A stretch of DNA of 64,000 nucleotides from Fodinicurvata halophila (GTDB lineage: Bacteria; Pseudomonadota; Alphaproteobacteria; Kiloniellales; DSM-21159), in NCBI RefSeq assembly GCF_042651425.1, contig NZ_JBHSCW010000001.1:310001-374000 (forward strand), in the 5' to 3' direction. The notes under the pieces are model-generated. The model saw only the letters and a program-made list of their open reading frames with translations, was not told the origin of the DNA and did not search any database. The position numbers were made by a program, and so were the translations under genes. Shown here piece after piece: positions 34,654 to 43,510 of the stretch; the stretch's first letter is position 1, and each line of letters starts with the position of its first letter.

Positions 34654-35418
34654 TTAGTGAAAACTACGCCCCCCATCCACGGACAGGGTCGTCCCGGTCA
34701 CATGCATTGAGTCTGACGACGACAAGTATAGAGCTGCTTTCGCAATATCTTCCGGCTGACCAATCCGTCGGATTAAATACCGGTCCTTTATCCGCTCAAG
34801 CTCTGCATCGGGATCTGGATGTGATTCGAATGACTGCCTGAACAGAGGCGTATCTATGATGCCCGGACAGATGGCATTCACTCGGATGTTGTCGTCAGCC
34901 AGATCCACAGCCAAGGCCTTGGCAAACATCACGAGACCCGCCTTCGACGCACAATACGCAGTCCGTTCCTCCAGGGGGCGCAATGCAGCTCCGGAAGAAA
35001 TATGTACGATCGTGCCACCTCTGGCTGTCTGCAAATGCGGCACCGCAGTCTTACAAAGATGAAATGGAGCTGTCAGGTTCACATCGAGAACACGCTGCCA
35101 TTCGCTTGCCGAGGTCTCGGTAAAGGGCTTGAGCAGGTCAATCCCTACTGAGACAACAATCCCATCCAACCCGCCCAGGGCCTCCGCCACTTGTAAAATG
35201 CTTTCCTGGACTGCTGCCTCATCGGTCAGGTCACAGCTGGCGGATGCAACAGGTGGCGCCCCCTCCTGGCTCAACGACGCCACCACCTGTGAAAGCCCAT
35301 CTCCATCGCGATCGAGCACCGCGACAGCCGCCCCTTCCGCATGAAAGATCTCAGCAGTGGCCCTGCCTATCCCGGAGGCGCCCCCTGCTATCAAAACGCG
35401 GCGACCTGACAGCTTCAT
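34654..35418 (-). CDS. Short-chain dehydrogenase/reductase 2, block B
   Basis: A 254 aa classical SDR. It has IAGGASGIGRATAEIF, AVLDRDGDGL (acidic residue, NAD preference), HISSGAALRPL with the catalytic Ser, and TAYCASKAGLVMFAKAL with Tyr and Lys. Its ATG overlaps the stop of the NodB-fold hydrolase (ATGA). The two SDRs are only distantly alike, so they probably catalyse different steps of one pathway. Confidence 0.88.
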   Translation of the reverse strand: MKLSGRRVLIAGGASGIGRATAEIFHAEGAAVAVLDRDGDGLSQVVASLSQEGAPPVASASCDLTDEAAVQESILQVAEALGGLDGIVVSVGIDLLKPFTETSASEWQRVLDVNLTAPFHLCKTAVPHLQTARGGTIVHISSGAALRPLEERTAYCASKAGLVMFAKALAVDLADDNIRVNAICPGIIDTPLFRQSFESHPDPDAELERIKDRYLIRRIGQPEDIAKAALYLSSSDSMHVTGTTLSVDGGRSFH

Positions 35419-36248
35419 CGAAATGCATACCTGTCTGCTGATTCGAGTGATGGCCGCACCGCTTCAGCAACATCATCACAACGTGCGAACCAAACCCGGT
35501 CATGTTCCAGGATATGCTCTATCAACCGCTGCAACGCGATCAGGCGAGAGCCCCGACCTATGATTTGCGGATGCATCGCCAAGGTGAAGGCTCGATCCTC
35601 GTGATAGAGGGTGTCGAACTCCGCGCACCAAGCCTCCGCTACGGCAGAGGGAGCCTGCATTGTGCGCCCGGGCAAAGTGATAGAGTATTGGAAGAATGGA
35701 GCATCGTCGAGCACCCAGGCAAAGGGAAATTCCACTATCTGCGTTTTCTCTCCATTGACCCCATGAAGATAAGGTGAGTCATCATCGAAGAAATTGCTCG
35801 AATACCTGAAGCCCTTCTCCACCAGGAGCGGCATTGATATCGGGCTCACCTCTGCGGCCGGGGAGCGCCAACCCACAGGCTTGCGACCCGTCAATCGTTC
35901 GATGATCTCGATCCCGCGATCCATTTCCTCACGCTCTTCTTCTTCAGTAAGCGAGAGGATCCAACGATGAGACCAACTATGATGTGCGATTTCGTGCCCG
36001 TATTCGAGAATCTTCTCACACAGTTCCCACCGCTGCTCAATGATCAGCCCGGGCACGAAAAAAGTTGCCTTGATGCTATAGTGATCGAGAAGATCAAGGA
36101 TCCGGTCCGTTCCAACCTTCCAGCCATAGGCGCCCTGGGATAGCACCACTGGTCGCTCCGCGTTCTTGGCATCCCGTGCGGTCCACATCGTTTCCGCATC
36201 CAAATCGAAGGTTAACATCACAGGGAAACCCTGGTCGGCAATAGGCAT
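35415..36248 (-). CDS. NodB-fold polysaccharide deacetylase family hydrolase (possible cyclic imidase)
   Basis: A 277 aa metal-dependent hydrolase of the NodB homology fold. The Asp-bearing MLTFDLDAETMW, the metal motif EIAHHSWSHRWILSLTEEEE, the GRKPVGWRSPAAEVSP region and the C-terminal FTLAMHPQIIGRGSR are all visible. There is no signal peptide. From established work, cytoplasmic proteins of this PgdA/PuuE-like subgroup include allantoinase and cyclic imide hydrolases rather than sugar deacetylases. Beside an amidase and a small-molecule importer, an imide or ureide substrate is more plausible than a polysaccharide. A strong AAAGGAGGG precedes the start at 36248. Confidence 0.85.
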   Translation of the reverse strand: MPIADQGFPVMLTFDLDAETMWTARDAKNAERPVVLSQGAYGWKVGTDRILDLLDHYSIKATFFVPGLIIEQRWELCEKILEYGHEIAHHSWSHRWILSLTEEEEREEMDRGIEIIERLTGRKPVGWRSPAAEVSPISMPLLVEKGFRYSSNFFDDDSPYLHGVNGEKTQIVEFPFAWVLDDAPFFQYSITLPGRTMQAPSAVAEAWCAEFDTLYHEDRAFTLAMHPQIIGRGSRLIALQRLIEHILEHDRVWFARCDDVAEAVRPSLESADRYAFR

Positions 36249-36270
36249 GGAGAGCCCTCCTTTCTGAAAT

Positions 36271-37086
36271 CTACGCGAAACGATGGAAACCGACCCATCG
36301 CTCGGCGATAACGAGGAACAAGCCGGTGGCCATGATGAGCAGCGTGGAGATCGCCGCGATGCCGGGATCAATCCCATGTTCCACCGCGCTGAAAATCTTC
36401 ACGGGCAATGTTGTCTGCCGAACGCTGACCAGAAAGATCGAGACGGGCACATTGTCAAACGACACTATGAACGAAAAGATTGCGCCGGCTACCAGCCCCG
36501 GACGAATGAGTGGCAAGGTTACCAGTCGAAAGGCCGTGAACCGGTTTGCCCCAAGCGTACAGGCTGCATCCTCAAGCGCTGGATCCGTGCCACCAAGGCT
36601 GGCAAGGAGCGAACGCACGACGTAAGGGACCGTGATAAGCGTATGAGCCAAGGCCAGAGAGAGGAAGCTGCCACGCACGCCGATGAGGGTGTAGTATTGG
36701 AGGAGGGCAACCGCGATGACCACAGCGGGGAATACCAGTGGCGCCATAAGTGCCGAGGAAATCGCTTCCGCCCCCGGTACGCTGCGTCTGACAAGCGCAT
36801 AGGCAGCCGCCGTTCCCAATATGAGCGAAATAACAGTCGCACAAACAGCCAGGATCAGACTGAAGAATGCGGCCTCCAGATAGGCTTCATCACTCAGCAC
36901 ATCCACATACCATCGAAGACTGAGCCCTTCCGGCGGCACCGTCAGATAGGAGGTTGTCGTCAGGGATGCAAGTACGACGACGATGACCGGAATCTGCAGA
37001 AACAAGAGGGCCAGCGAACCATAGAGCGGGAGAGCGCTTCTCGAGATGCCTCTGGTGAAACGGTAACGAAGAGGGGGGCTATTCAT
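36271..37086 (-). CDS. Spermidine/putrescine-type ABC transporter permease (PotC-like)
   Basis: A 271 aa permease with about six helices. It has the coupling-loop block EDAACTLGANRFTAFRLVTLPLIRPG and the typical C-terminal FIVSFDNVPVSIFLV region of the PotC group. Its start overlaps the stop of the partner permease (ATGA). It is part of a four-component importer in block B. Substrate specificity cannot be read from permeases. Confidence 0.9.
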   Translation of the reverse strand: MNSPPLRYRFTRGISRSALPLYGSLALLFLQIPVIVVVLASLTTTSYLTVPPEGLSLRWYVDVLSDEAYLEAAFFSLILAVCATVISLILGTAAAYALVRRSVPGAEAISSALMAPLVFPAVVIAVALLQYYTLIGVRGSFLSLALAHTLITVPYVVRSLLASLGGTDPALEDAACTLGANRFTAFRLVTLPLIRPGLVAGAIFSFIVSFDNVPVSIFLVSVRQTTLPVKIFSAVEHGIDPGIAAISTLLIMATGLFLVIAERWVGFHRFA

Positions 37087-37952
37087 CTGATTTCGGCCCA
37101 GCGCTTAGCAACGCGCCCGGCCCCCCACACCAGAACAAGTACGATCACGGTCAAAATGAATGCCATCGCGGCACCTTTTGGCCAATTGAGATTGCTCAGG
37201 AACTCATCGTAAATCAGCGTCGACATCACCTGATAGGTCGGCCCCCCAAGCAGCCTTGGGGTCACCAGAGCGGATATTGTCAAGACGAAAACAAGGATCG
37301 CACCGGACAGGATACCCGGCACGCTCAATGGCAATGTGACCTTCCTCAGTACGGTCAACTTTGAAGCACCAAGCGTATAGGCCGCATCTTCCACCTCTTG
37401 GGGGATCCCCTGTATGGTTCCGATCAGAACAAGAACCATGAATGGGAGGAAGATATGGCTAAGCCCGATTATCAGACCGGTAAAGTTGAACATCAGCTGC
37501 AGGGGCTCTTCGATCAGGCCGATCCAGGCCAAGGTCTCGTTTACAAGACCGTAGTTCGATAGCAGAACGATCCAGCCGAAGGAGCGAACCACCAAGTTCA
37601 GCAACAGCGGGAATACGACCAATATGATCAGCCACGGACGAAGAGCAGATCGCGTACGAGCAAGGAAGTATGCGAGCGGATAGCCAACCACCAAGGTTGC
37701 CACCACAACAAAGAGTCCGAGGCCCAGTGTGCGGGCAATGATCTCAAGATAGAAGGGATCAGTAAGTATCGCTACGTAGTTTTCCAGCGTCCATGCATCT
37801 CCAATTCCCTGACCCGGGATATAGGGATGAAGGCTTGTGGGAAACAGCAGCACCAGAGGCAGAACAAAGACCGCTATCAGAAGCAGGATAGATGGCGAAA
37901 GCAGGTCCAAACCGCTACGCCTGAGGAATCGACCGAAGGAGCGCTTGATCAT
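37083..37952 (-). CDS. Spermidine/putrescine-type ABC transporter permease (PotB-like)
   Basis: A 289 aa permease with the PotB-like pattern: an N-terminal helix LLLIAVFVLPLVLLFPTSL, then IARTLGLGLFVVVATLVVGYPLAYFLARTRS and the coupling loop EDAAYTLGASKLTVLRKVTLPLSVPG. It overlaps the ATPase gene upstream and the second permease downstream, consistent with stoichiometric expression. Confidence 0.9.
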   Translation of the reverse strand: MIKRSFGRFLRRSGLDLLSPSILLLIAVFVLPLVLLFPTSLHPYIPGQGIGDAWTLENYVAILTDPFYLEIIARTLGLGLFVVVATLVVGYPLAYFLARTRSALRPWLIILVVFPLLLNLVVRSFGWIVLLSNYGLVNETLAWIGLIEEPLQLMFNFTGLIIGLSHIFLPFMVLVLIGTIQGIPQEVEDAAYTLGASKLTVLRKVTLPLSVPGILSGAILVFVLTISALVTPRLLGGPTYQVMSTLIYDEFLSNLNWPKGAAMAFILTVIVLVLVWGAGRVAKRWAEIR

Positions 37953-39103
37953 TTGTCCTCAGCCATAACGATCACATCATCTGGGGCAATTCTCGCCTCC
38001 AGCTTGCCGCTCTCTTCCGATGGCAGCCTACCCTGAGCAATGCGAAGCTCCGCAGCCAGTTCTATAGTGTCCGCAATGCGCACCAGGTATTGCTGGTCTC
38101 GGCCCGCAAAAGAACTCACCACCATTGTGGCCGGAAAACAGTTGACCCTCCCATTGGCGTCGCTTGAACCCTCCTCAGCATGACAGAGGTCAACATTTTC
38201 CTGTCGAATGATAACGCGCACCTGATCTCCGGTATTTACACCTTCCGGCACATGAGCAACGGAAAGCGTTAGCCCACCCTCCAGACTGACCCTTGGGTGT
38301 TCGCCGTTCTCGATTAACGATCCGGTAAAGGCATTCGATCGTCCGAAGAACTCTGCAACGAACTTGGTGCTTGGCTGACTGTAAACTTCACGAGGGGTGC
38401 CTGTCTGCTGATGCTCACCATCCGAGAGCACGCAGATACGATCAGACATCGTAAGAGCTTCTTCCTGATCATGTGTCACGAAAACTGTGGTAACAGAGAG
38501 TTCCCTCTGCAAACGGCGGAGCTCCAAGCGCATTGCATCTCGAAGCTTGGCATCAAGGTTCGACAAAGGCTCGTCCAGCAGCAGCAACGCAGGTCTTGGA
38601 GCAACCGCGCGAGCCAGCGCCACACGTTGCTGCTGGCCACCAGAGAGTTCTTGAGGCAGTCTATGCTCTAGCCCCGTCAGGCGAACCAGGGCAAGGGCTT
38701 CCTCTACACGTGGACTGATATCCTTCTGAAAAACCTTCTTGCGCCGCAAGCCAAAGGCTACGTTTTCAAATACGCTCATATGCGGAAAAAGGGCATAGGA
38801 CTGAAACACCAACCCGATATTGCGCCGGCTTGGCGGCTTCCAGGTTACGTCCGTCCCTCTAATCAGTATGCGCCCGTCACTAGGCTCTATAAGTCCCGCA
38901 ACCATCCGCAGGATCGTACTCTTGCCGCAACCCGACGGTCCCAGCAGGGACAGGAACTCGCCTTGCTCCACATCGAGAGAGAAACCCTTGACTGCTACAT
39001 GATCACCAAAAACCTTGCGCAAATTGGCAATCCCAAGCGCAGTTTCTCCCATATCGACAGCTTCCTCTTTTCGGATATCGGCAGGCTGAGGTGGTCGGCT
39101 CAT
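37949..39103 (-). CDS. Spermidine/putrescine-type ABC transporter ATP-binding protein (PotA-like)
   Basis: A 384 aa ATPase with Walker A GPSGCGKSTILRMV, the Q-loop NIGLVFQSYALFPHMSV, signature LSGGQQQRVALARAVAP, Walker B LLLLDEPLSNLDAKLRDAM and H-loop TTVFVTHDQEEALTM. A C-terminal TOBE domain follows. The ATG at 39103 has GAGGTGA at good spacing and is preferred to 39121; 39052 is a further candidate. It energises the two permeases downstream. Confidence 0.9.
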   Translation of the reverse strand: MSRPPQPADIRKEEAVDMGETALGIANLRKVFGDHVAVKGFSLDVEQGEFLSLLGPSGCGKSTILRMVAGLIEPSDGRILIRGTDVTWKPPSRRNIGLVFQSYALFPHMSVFENVAFGLRRKKVFQKDISPRVEEALALVRLTGLEHRLPQELSGGQQQRVALARAVAPRPALLLLDEPLSNLDAKLRDAMRLELRRLQRELSVTTVFVTHDQEEALTMSDRICVLSDGEHQQTGTPREVYSQPSTKFVAEFFGRSNAFTGSLIENGEHPRVSLEGGLTLSVAHVPEGVNTGDQVRVIIRQENVDLCHAEEGSSDANGRVNCFPATMVVSSFAGRDQQYLVRIADTIELAAELRIAQGRLPSEESGKLEARIAPDDVIVMAEDK

Positions 39104-39136
39104 GGCCGTCACCTCAGCCATCCCAGAAATCGGGTG

Positions 39137-40171
39137 TTAGTTCGCGATTTCCCGCTGCCAGCGTTGAGTCCATTCAGGGCGCAGCTCGGATGTCACATCC
39201 GTATCAGGGTACCAGAGCTTCTCATAGTCTTCGCTGCTCGGCAGAACAGCTTGAACTTTTTCAGAAAGGTCCACATCCATCCGAACTGGGGCAGCATACA
39301 TGTTTTCGGCAAAGCACTCCTGGCCCTCTTTCGAGAACAGAACGTCCATATACTGCAGAGCCAGATCCTTGTTCGCGGCTCCCTCCGGGACGGAGACAGT
39401 GGGTCGAATTCCAACAGCCCCTTCTTCCGGATAAGAGACGGCGACGTTAACCCCCTTATCGGCAGCTGAGCCGGCGCGATCCGGATACCACGGGGCCATC
39501 ACGATTTCGCCCCGCTGAAAGAGTTCCACAAGCTGGTCTGCCTGGGTATAGAGCGTGACAACGTGGGGCATCAGGTCTTCTATGGCCTCAAAACCAGCGT
39601 CCTGGGATTCAAAATCGCCATCCTTCATACGATTGACAGCCAGAAGGAAATGCAGGCCCGAGGTTCCAGTGATATCCCCAAGGGCGATCTTCCCCTCATA
39701 TTTGGGATCGAAAAGGTCGGACCAGGACGTCGGCGGGGAATCGACTTCGTCAGGGTTGTAGGCAATGACAGTCGCTGAGGTCATGAAGTTGGCAAAATGA
39801 CCGTCTTCATTGAAGACATTCGGATCCACGCCGTCATAGTTTTCCAGGCTTTCGAAATCGAGAGATTCCAGAAGGCCTTCGGCTTCCATTTGCTTTGCGA
39901 TTTCGATGTCCATATACGCAAGGTCGATCTCTGGATTGCCCGCTGTAGCGCGAATCTTGGCCGCATTGTCTACGGAACTGCCAAGGGTCATGATAACCTC
40001 AGCTCCAGTTTCTTCCTCGAATGGCGCGATATGGCACTTCTCCGTGGCGTCGCCGAAGGACCCCCCAAAAGTGGCAATCACCAGTTCATCAGCGGCCTGT
40101 GCTCCCGATCCTATCGCTAGCACCCCAAACACAGCAGCTGACAGGCAAAATCTTGTTTTTGGCTTCCACAT
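39137..40171 (-). CDS. ABC transporter substrate-binding protein (PotD-like)
   Basis: A periplasmic binding protein of 344 aa. Signal peptide residues 1-27 (FCLSAAVFGVLAIGSGAQAAD) are followed by ELVIATFGGSFGDATEKCHIAPFEEETGA, the opening of the spermidine/iron family 2 group. SWSDLFDPKYEGKIALGDI is a signature of this class. The start at 40171 is favoured by GGGAGA placed before it; 40186 lies upstream of that site. It is located directly after the MarR gene. Confidence 0.88.
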   Translation of the reverse strand: MWKPKTRFCLSAAVFGVLAIGSGAQAADELVIATFGGSFGDATEKCHIAPFEEETGAEVIMTLGSSVDNAAKIRATAGNPEIDLAYMDIEIAKQMEAEGLLESLDFESLENYDGVDPNVFNEDGHFANFMTSATVIAYNPDEVDSPPTSWSDLFDPKYEGKIALGDITGTSGLHFLLAVNRMKDGDFESQDAGFEAIEDLMPHVVTLYTQADQLVELFQRGEIVMAPWYPDRAGSAADKGVNVAVSYPEEGAVGIRPTVSVPEGAANKDLALQYMDVLFSKEGQECFAENMYAAPVRMDVDLSEKVQAVLPSSEDYEKLWYPDTDVTSELRPEWTQRWQREIAN

Positions 40172-40201
40172 TATTTTTTCTCCCATATGTGAATAAAATC
40201 A

Positions 40202-40813
40202 CTACTCAACCTGCTCGTTACTTTTATCTTTCTCGTTGGATGCTGTTACAGTCCCAGCACCGTGAAACATTCCGTTGCTCCATCCTTGATTCAGGACAAG
40301 CATTCGGCTCAGCATGACGGACAGGTTATCTTGCTCCGCTTCGCTGAACATTCGAATGAGTTCGTGTTCCACCTTGGCGTGACTTTCCATAGCCTGGTCG
40401 GCCAAGACCTTCCCTGCTTCGGTGAGTTCGACAATTACAGTTCTGCCATCGTGCGGACCGTCATGGCGAACAACCCAGCCCTGACGTTCCAGACGCGCCA
40501 AGAGGTTGGAAGTGCCTCCAGATGTCATTAAAAGCGTTTCACGGAGGCGCGTTGGTGACATCCGGAAAGGAGGGCCTGAGACTCGCAACGTCGCCAATAC
40601 TGCAAAGGCGTGATAGCGAAGCCCGTGCGGCTCGAGCCCAATATTGAAAGCGCGCATGATGATTTCCTGCAAACGCAGGATGCGTCCGACAACGGCCTTG
40701 CCCGAACAATCGAGATCTGGGCGCTCCCGACGCCACTGCGTCATACCCAGGCCGACGATGTCGAACTCTGGATCCACCCTGTTGTCCGCAACGATAGAAT
40801 CGCCGTCAGTCAT
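40202..40813 (-). CDS. MarR-family transcriptional regulator, block B
   Basis: A 203 aa winged-helix regulator. The DNA-binding core is MSPTRLRETLLMTSGGTSNLLARLERQGWVVRHDGPHDGRTVIVELT, the classical MarR wHTH with the DxR wing. The start at 40813 is chosen because GAAGGAA lies just before it. It heads the block B operon (MarR, transporter, hydrolase, SDRs, amidase) and probably represses it until a pathway phenolic or amide ligand binds. A perfect palindrome sits 31 bases upstream. Confidence 0.88.
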   Translation of the reverse strand: MTDGDSIVADNRVDPEFDIVGLGMTQWRRERPDLDCSGKAVVGRILRLQEIIMRAFNIGLEPHGLRYHAFAVLATLRVSGPPFRMSPTRLRETLLMTSGGTSNLLARLERQGWVVRHDGPHDGRTVIVELTEAGKVLADQAMESHAKVEHELIRMFSEAEQDNLSVMLSRMLVLNQGWSNGMFHGAGTVTASNEKDKSNEQVE

Positions 40814-40843
40814 AGTTCCTTCTATCATTTCAATATACCTTTC

Positions 40844-40860
40844 GCAAAAGATACTTTTGC
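40844..40860. promoter_or_regulatory. Probable MarR operator
   Basis: GCAAAAG-ATA-CTTTTGC is a perfect seven-base inverted repeat. It overlaps the presumed promoter of the marR-led operon, with a TATATT -10-like box on the minus strand at 40837-40832. MarR proteins usually autoregulate from such sites. The wider gap 40814-41034 shows nothing else. Confidence 0.6.
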
Positions 40861-41034
40861 TCATTGTAAAGCTATATGGGCATTGAAAGCATTTGGACCC
40901 AGATGACCTGAGCCATGTACAATGCCGGCTTTTTGCGTTTTGACACCGCAGAGTCAGAGGGAACAGGTTCTATCGCCTGAGATTGACTTCCAGGGTTGAT
41001 GGTGCCCGATGCAGTTACGGTAGCAAGACCTAGG

Positions 41035-41862
41035 CTACCGGATCTCGACCACGGTACGGTTGTTTCGAACTGCGTCCAGCAGACTGAAGACCGTCAATGC
41101 AGAGGTCCGTGCATTGCTTGAGGAGGCCAGTCCGCCCATTCGCAACTCGAGGCTTCCTGTTGTCGCCTCCGCCCTGATTTCGTGGATGTTGGACAGGGCC
41201 TCCGGATCGGCAACAAGTTCGACTTGGGTCGAGTCCAACCCAAGACCCGCCAGGCCAACAATGGCGGCCACGTTCGCATTCTTCGGAAACAGGGCCGCCG
41301 CTTGTCGGGCATTTCCCTGGAAGAAAACCCGTGCAGTTTGCAGTTGATCAAGATCGCAATGCTCTTCCGCAGCCGTACCCTTCCAGGCAGCTACCGGCTT
41401 GATCCCGCGATAGGTGACCGTCTTCAGGCCCGCCAACGCCATGGCTGACAGGGCATCGATCGCACCGATCGCCCCAGACGGAACCATGATGCGTCCTTGC
41501 CCCGCCCTCGCCGCTTTGGTCAGAGTTTCATAAAGCGCAGGGTCAACCAAAGCCCCGGAAGACGCGGCCACAAGGTCAATGCCCTGCCTCAAGAGCGGCG
41601 CGCCGTAATCGTTCAAGGCAGCATTGCCGGCACACTCGACGACAAGCGTTGGATTGCTTTCGACGAACTCATTCAGGGTACTGACAAATCTGGTGTCGCC
41701 TGCATATTCCGCTCTCAACCCATCTACGTACTGGGGCCGCACCAGGATAGAGACGAGCCTACCCGCCCCATCCAAATGCTTCAGGTTATCGAGAAACGCA
41801 CGACCTATCCCCCCAAACCCAATCAAACCAATTTTGCGTGTATCAGCCAATTCTAGCTCCAT
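41035..41862 (-). CDS. Aspartate dehydrogenase-like (DUF108) oxidoreductase 2
   Basis: A 275 aa homologue of the block A enzyme. The Rossmann motif IGLIGFGGIGRAFLDNL is near residue 11. VVECAGNAALNDYG, IMVPSGAIGAIDALSAMAL, NANVAAIVGLAGLGLDSTQVELVAD and the catalytic-type His in LSNIHEIRAEATTG are present. The match to known aspartate dehydrogenases (PSGA, GLD-T-V-L-AD, N-H-I) looks closer than for copy 1. It is a stand-alone gene on the minus strand, divergent from a TetR gene, so that regulator may control it. Confidence 0.85.
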   Translation of the reverse strand: MELELADTRKIGLIGFGGIGRAFLDNLKHLDGAGRLVSILVRPQYVDGLRAEYAGDTRFVSTLNEFVESNPTLVVECAGNAALNDYGAPLLRQGIDLVAASSGALVDPALYETLTKAARAGQGRIMVPSGAIGAIDALSAMALAGLKTVTYRGIKPVAAWKGTAAEEHCDLDQLQTARVFFQGNARQAAALFPKNANVAAIVGLAGLGLDSTQVELVADPEALSNIHEIRAEATTGSLELRMGGLASSSNARTSALTVFSLLDAVRNNRTVVEIR

Positions 41863-41945
41863 TGCCTTTGTGGATTGTGCGCCTAATTTAGAATCCTCTC
41901 TCGGTAGAAACCTCTGTTGTCATTGGCAAACCGTATGGATACAAA

Positions 41946-41968
41946 TTGACCAAACGGTTCGTTAACCG
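41946..41968. promoter_or_regulatory. Candidate operator between DUF108 gene 2 and tetR1
   Basis: The arms CGGTT (41955-41959) and AACCG (41964-41968) form an inverted repeat preceded by TTGACCA (41946-41952), which resembles half of the RutR-type TTGACCA-N2-TGGTCAA site. It sits in the divergent promoter region of the two genes. The support is only sequence symmetry. Confidence 0.35.
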
Positions 41969-42001
41969 ATCCTGAGAGAAACATGAAGGAGATGCCTTAC
42001 C

Positions 42002-42625
42002 ATGGCCCGAGCGGGAACCCGCGGCGATTCCAGGGAACTGATTCTGCAAACGGCGATTTCTGAATTCGCCAGCAAAGGCCTGGACGGCGCGCGGGTGGAT
42101 TCCATCGCGAACGCGGCCGGTCTCAACAAGAACATGATCTACCACTATTTTGGCAGCAAGGAACAGCTGTTCATTGCCGCACTGGAATCCGTCTACCAGA
42201 CAGTGCGGGATCGTCAGCAGGACCTCAGCATCCGCGATATGGGTCCTGAAGAAGGCATGCGCCGGCTCATTGAGTTCACGGCGGATGTCTGGATCGAGAT
42301 GCCGGAGTTCGTTCGCCTGCTGAATAGCGAGAACCTTCATGAGGCCCGCCACGTAAAGCAGTCATCAAAGATCATAAGCATGTATAATCCGCTGATGGAC
42401 ACATTGCGCGAACTCCTGCGAAAGGGAGAACAGGAAGGCGTATTCCGCAGCGATGTCGACCCCGTTGACCTCTATATCTCCATTACCGCTCTCTCTGCCT
42501 ACTATGTCTCTCATCGCCATACCTTCGAAGCCATCTTCCAGACTCCGTTGATGACCCCCGAACGGCTCGAGCAGCGCAAGGCCACGATCTGCGAAACGAT
42601 TCTTCGCTTTCTCAAAAGGGACTGA
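42002..42625 (+). CDS. TetR-family regulator 1 (RutR-like)
   Basis: A 207 aa repressor. The N-terminal helix-turn-helix reads RVDSIANAAGLNKNMIYHYFGSKEQLF (about residues 31-57), and the C-terminal ligand domain has LLNSENLHEARH at 106-117, shared with the second TetR in this island. AAGGAG precedes the ATG. It is divergent from the DUF108 gene 2 and upstream of coxG. It is likely one of the regulators of the ACTAAC-N2-GTTAGT sites. Confidence 0.88.
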   Translation: MARAGTRGDSRELILQTAISEFASKGLDGARVDSIANAAGLNKNMIYHYFGSKEQLFIAALESVYQTVRDRQQDLSIRDMGPEEGMRRLIEFTADVWIEMPEFVRLLNSENLHEARHVKQSSKIISMYNPLMDTLRELLRKGEQEGVFRSDVDPVDLYISITALSAYYVSHRHTFEAIFQTPLMTPERLEQRKATICETILRFLKRD

Positions 42626-42686
42626 TCCTGGGTTTTCTCCATGCCTCCTGGCAGAAGGAGAAGGCTTTATTCATGAAATGAATTAT

Positions 42687-42700
42687 ACTAACTTGTTAGT
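42687..42700. promoter_or_regulatory. TetR-type operator copy 1 (before coxG)
   Basis: ACTAAC-TT-GTTAGT, a perfect six-base inverted repeat, 39 bases before the coxG start and overlapping a TATACT -10-like box. The same palindrome occurs at 47019 and 53538. Confidence 0.7.
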
Positions 42701-42738
42701 TAATACTCCAGGCAAGCGTTTCAGGAAGACTAAAGATC

Positions 42739-43422
42739 ATGCAGATTCAGAACAGTTTCGAAGTTCCCGTCGACCCACAAACTGCCTGGACGACATTGCT
42801 GGATATCCCTGCGATCGCGCCATGCATGCCAGGTGCGCGTATCCTGGAGGTAAAGGATGAAGACACCTACAAAGGTGAAGTCCAGGTTCGTCTAGGCCCA
42901 ATGGTGCTGAGCTTCCAGGGCACTGGCCAGATTGTCGAAAAGGACGAGGCAAATCATAATGCAAAAGTCAAAGCGCAGGGGCGCGATACGAAGGGACGTG
43001 GAAACGCGTCAGCAGATATCGCTTTCCATCTGGTGCCGCTTGGCGATGGAACGCGTGTAGACATTACCACAGATCTCAACCTCAGCGGATCCGTCGCCCA
43101 ATACGGACGCAGCTCCGGCATGATCAGCGACCTGGCAAACCATCTGGTCGGCGAGTTCGCGAGCAACCTGCGCCAGAAACTGAATGAAGATACGGACCCT
43201 GCCCCTGCCACAGCAGAGAACACAGGTTCCGAAACCATGGACGCCCCCGCCTCTCCCGCCCGGAACGGAGCCAACTCGGGGGCAGACCTCGAGGCAAAGC
43301 AGGGTATGTCGCAAGACGGCAGAACCGAAACGTCCCAAGATACCAGGCCGCTGTCAGGAATTTCCCTATTTATCATGCTGATCAAGGGCTGGTTCCGCCG
43401 AACCTTTGGCGCAGCAAAGTAA
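42739..43422 (+). CDS. CoxG-like SRPBCC-domain protein
   Basis: A 227 aa START/SRPBCC-fold protein of the CoxG family. Typical is VPVDPQTAWTTLLDIPAIAPCMPGARIL, and the block GMISDLANHLVGEFASNLRQKL closes the fold (residues about 128-150). A low-complexity linker rich in Ala, Pro and Thr follows, then a short hydrophobic, basic C-terminus (LFIMLIKGWFRR). In CO dehydrogenase systems CoxG links the molybdenum enzyme to the membrane and quinone pool. Here it should serve the molybdenum hydroxylase encoded 4 kb away on the other strand. Confidence 0.85.
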   Translation: MQIQNSFEVPVDPQTAWTTLLDIPAIAPCMPGARILEVKDEDTYKGEVQVRLGPMVLSFQGTGQIVEKDEANHNAKVKAQGRDTKGRGNASADIAFHLVPLGDGTRVDITTDLNLSGSVAQYGRSSGMISDLANHLVGEFASNLRQKLNEDTDPAPATAENTGSETMDAPASPARNGANSGADLEAKQGMSQDGRTETSQDTRPLSGISLFIMLIKGWFRRTFGAAK

Positions 43423-43510
43423 GCTCGACCTCTTCCTTCTTGCCACACGCCTTTCGGGCTTCCCTCGACCTCGCGGCATCGTCCAAACCGGCCGACGGAC
43501 CCGCCTCACC

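Noticed and set aside
35415..36248. Secreted chitin or peptidoglycan deacetylase
   Set aside because: There is no signal peptide, and the gene sits between a small-molecule importer and an amidase.
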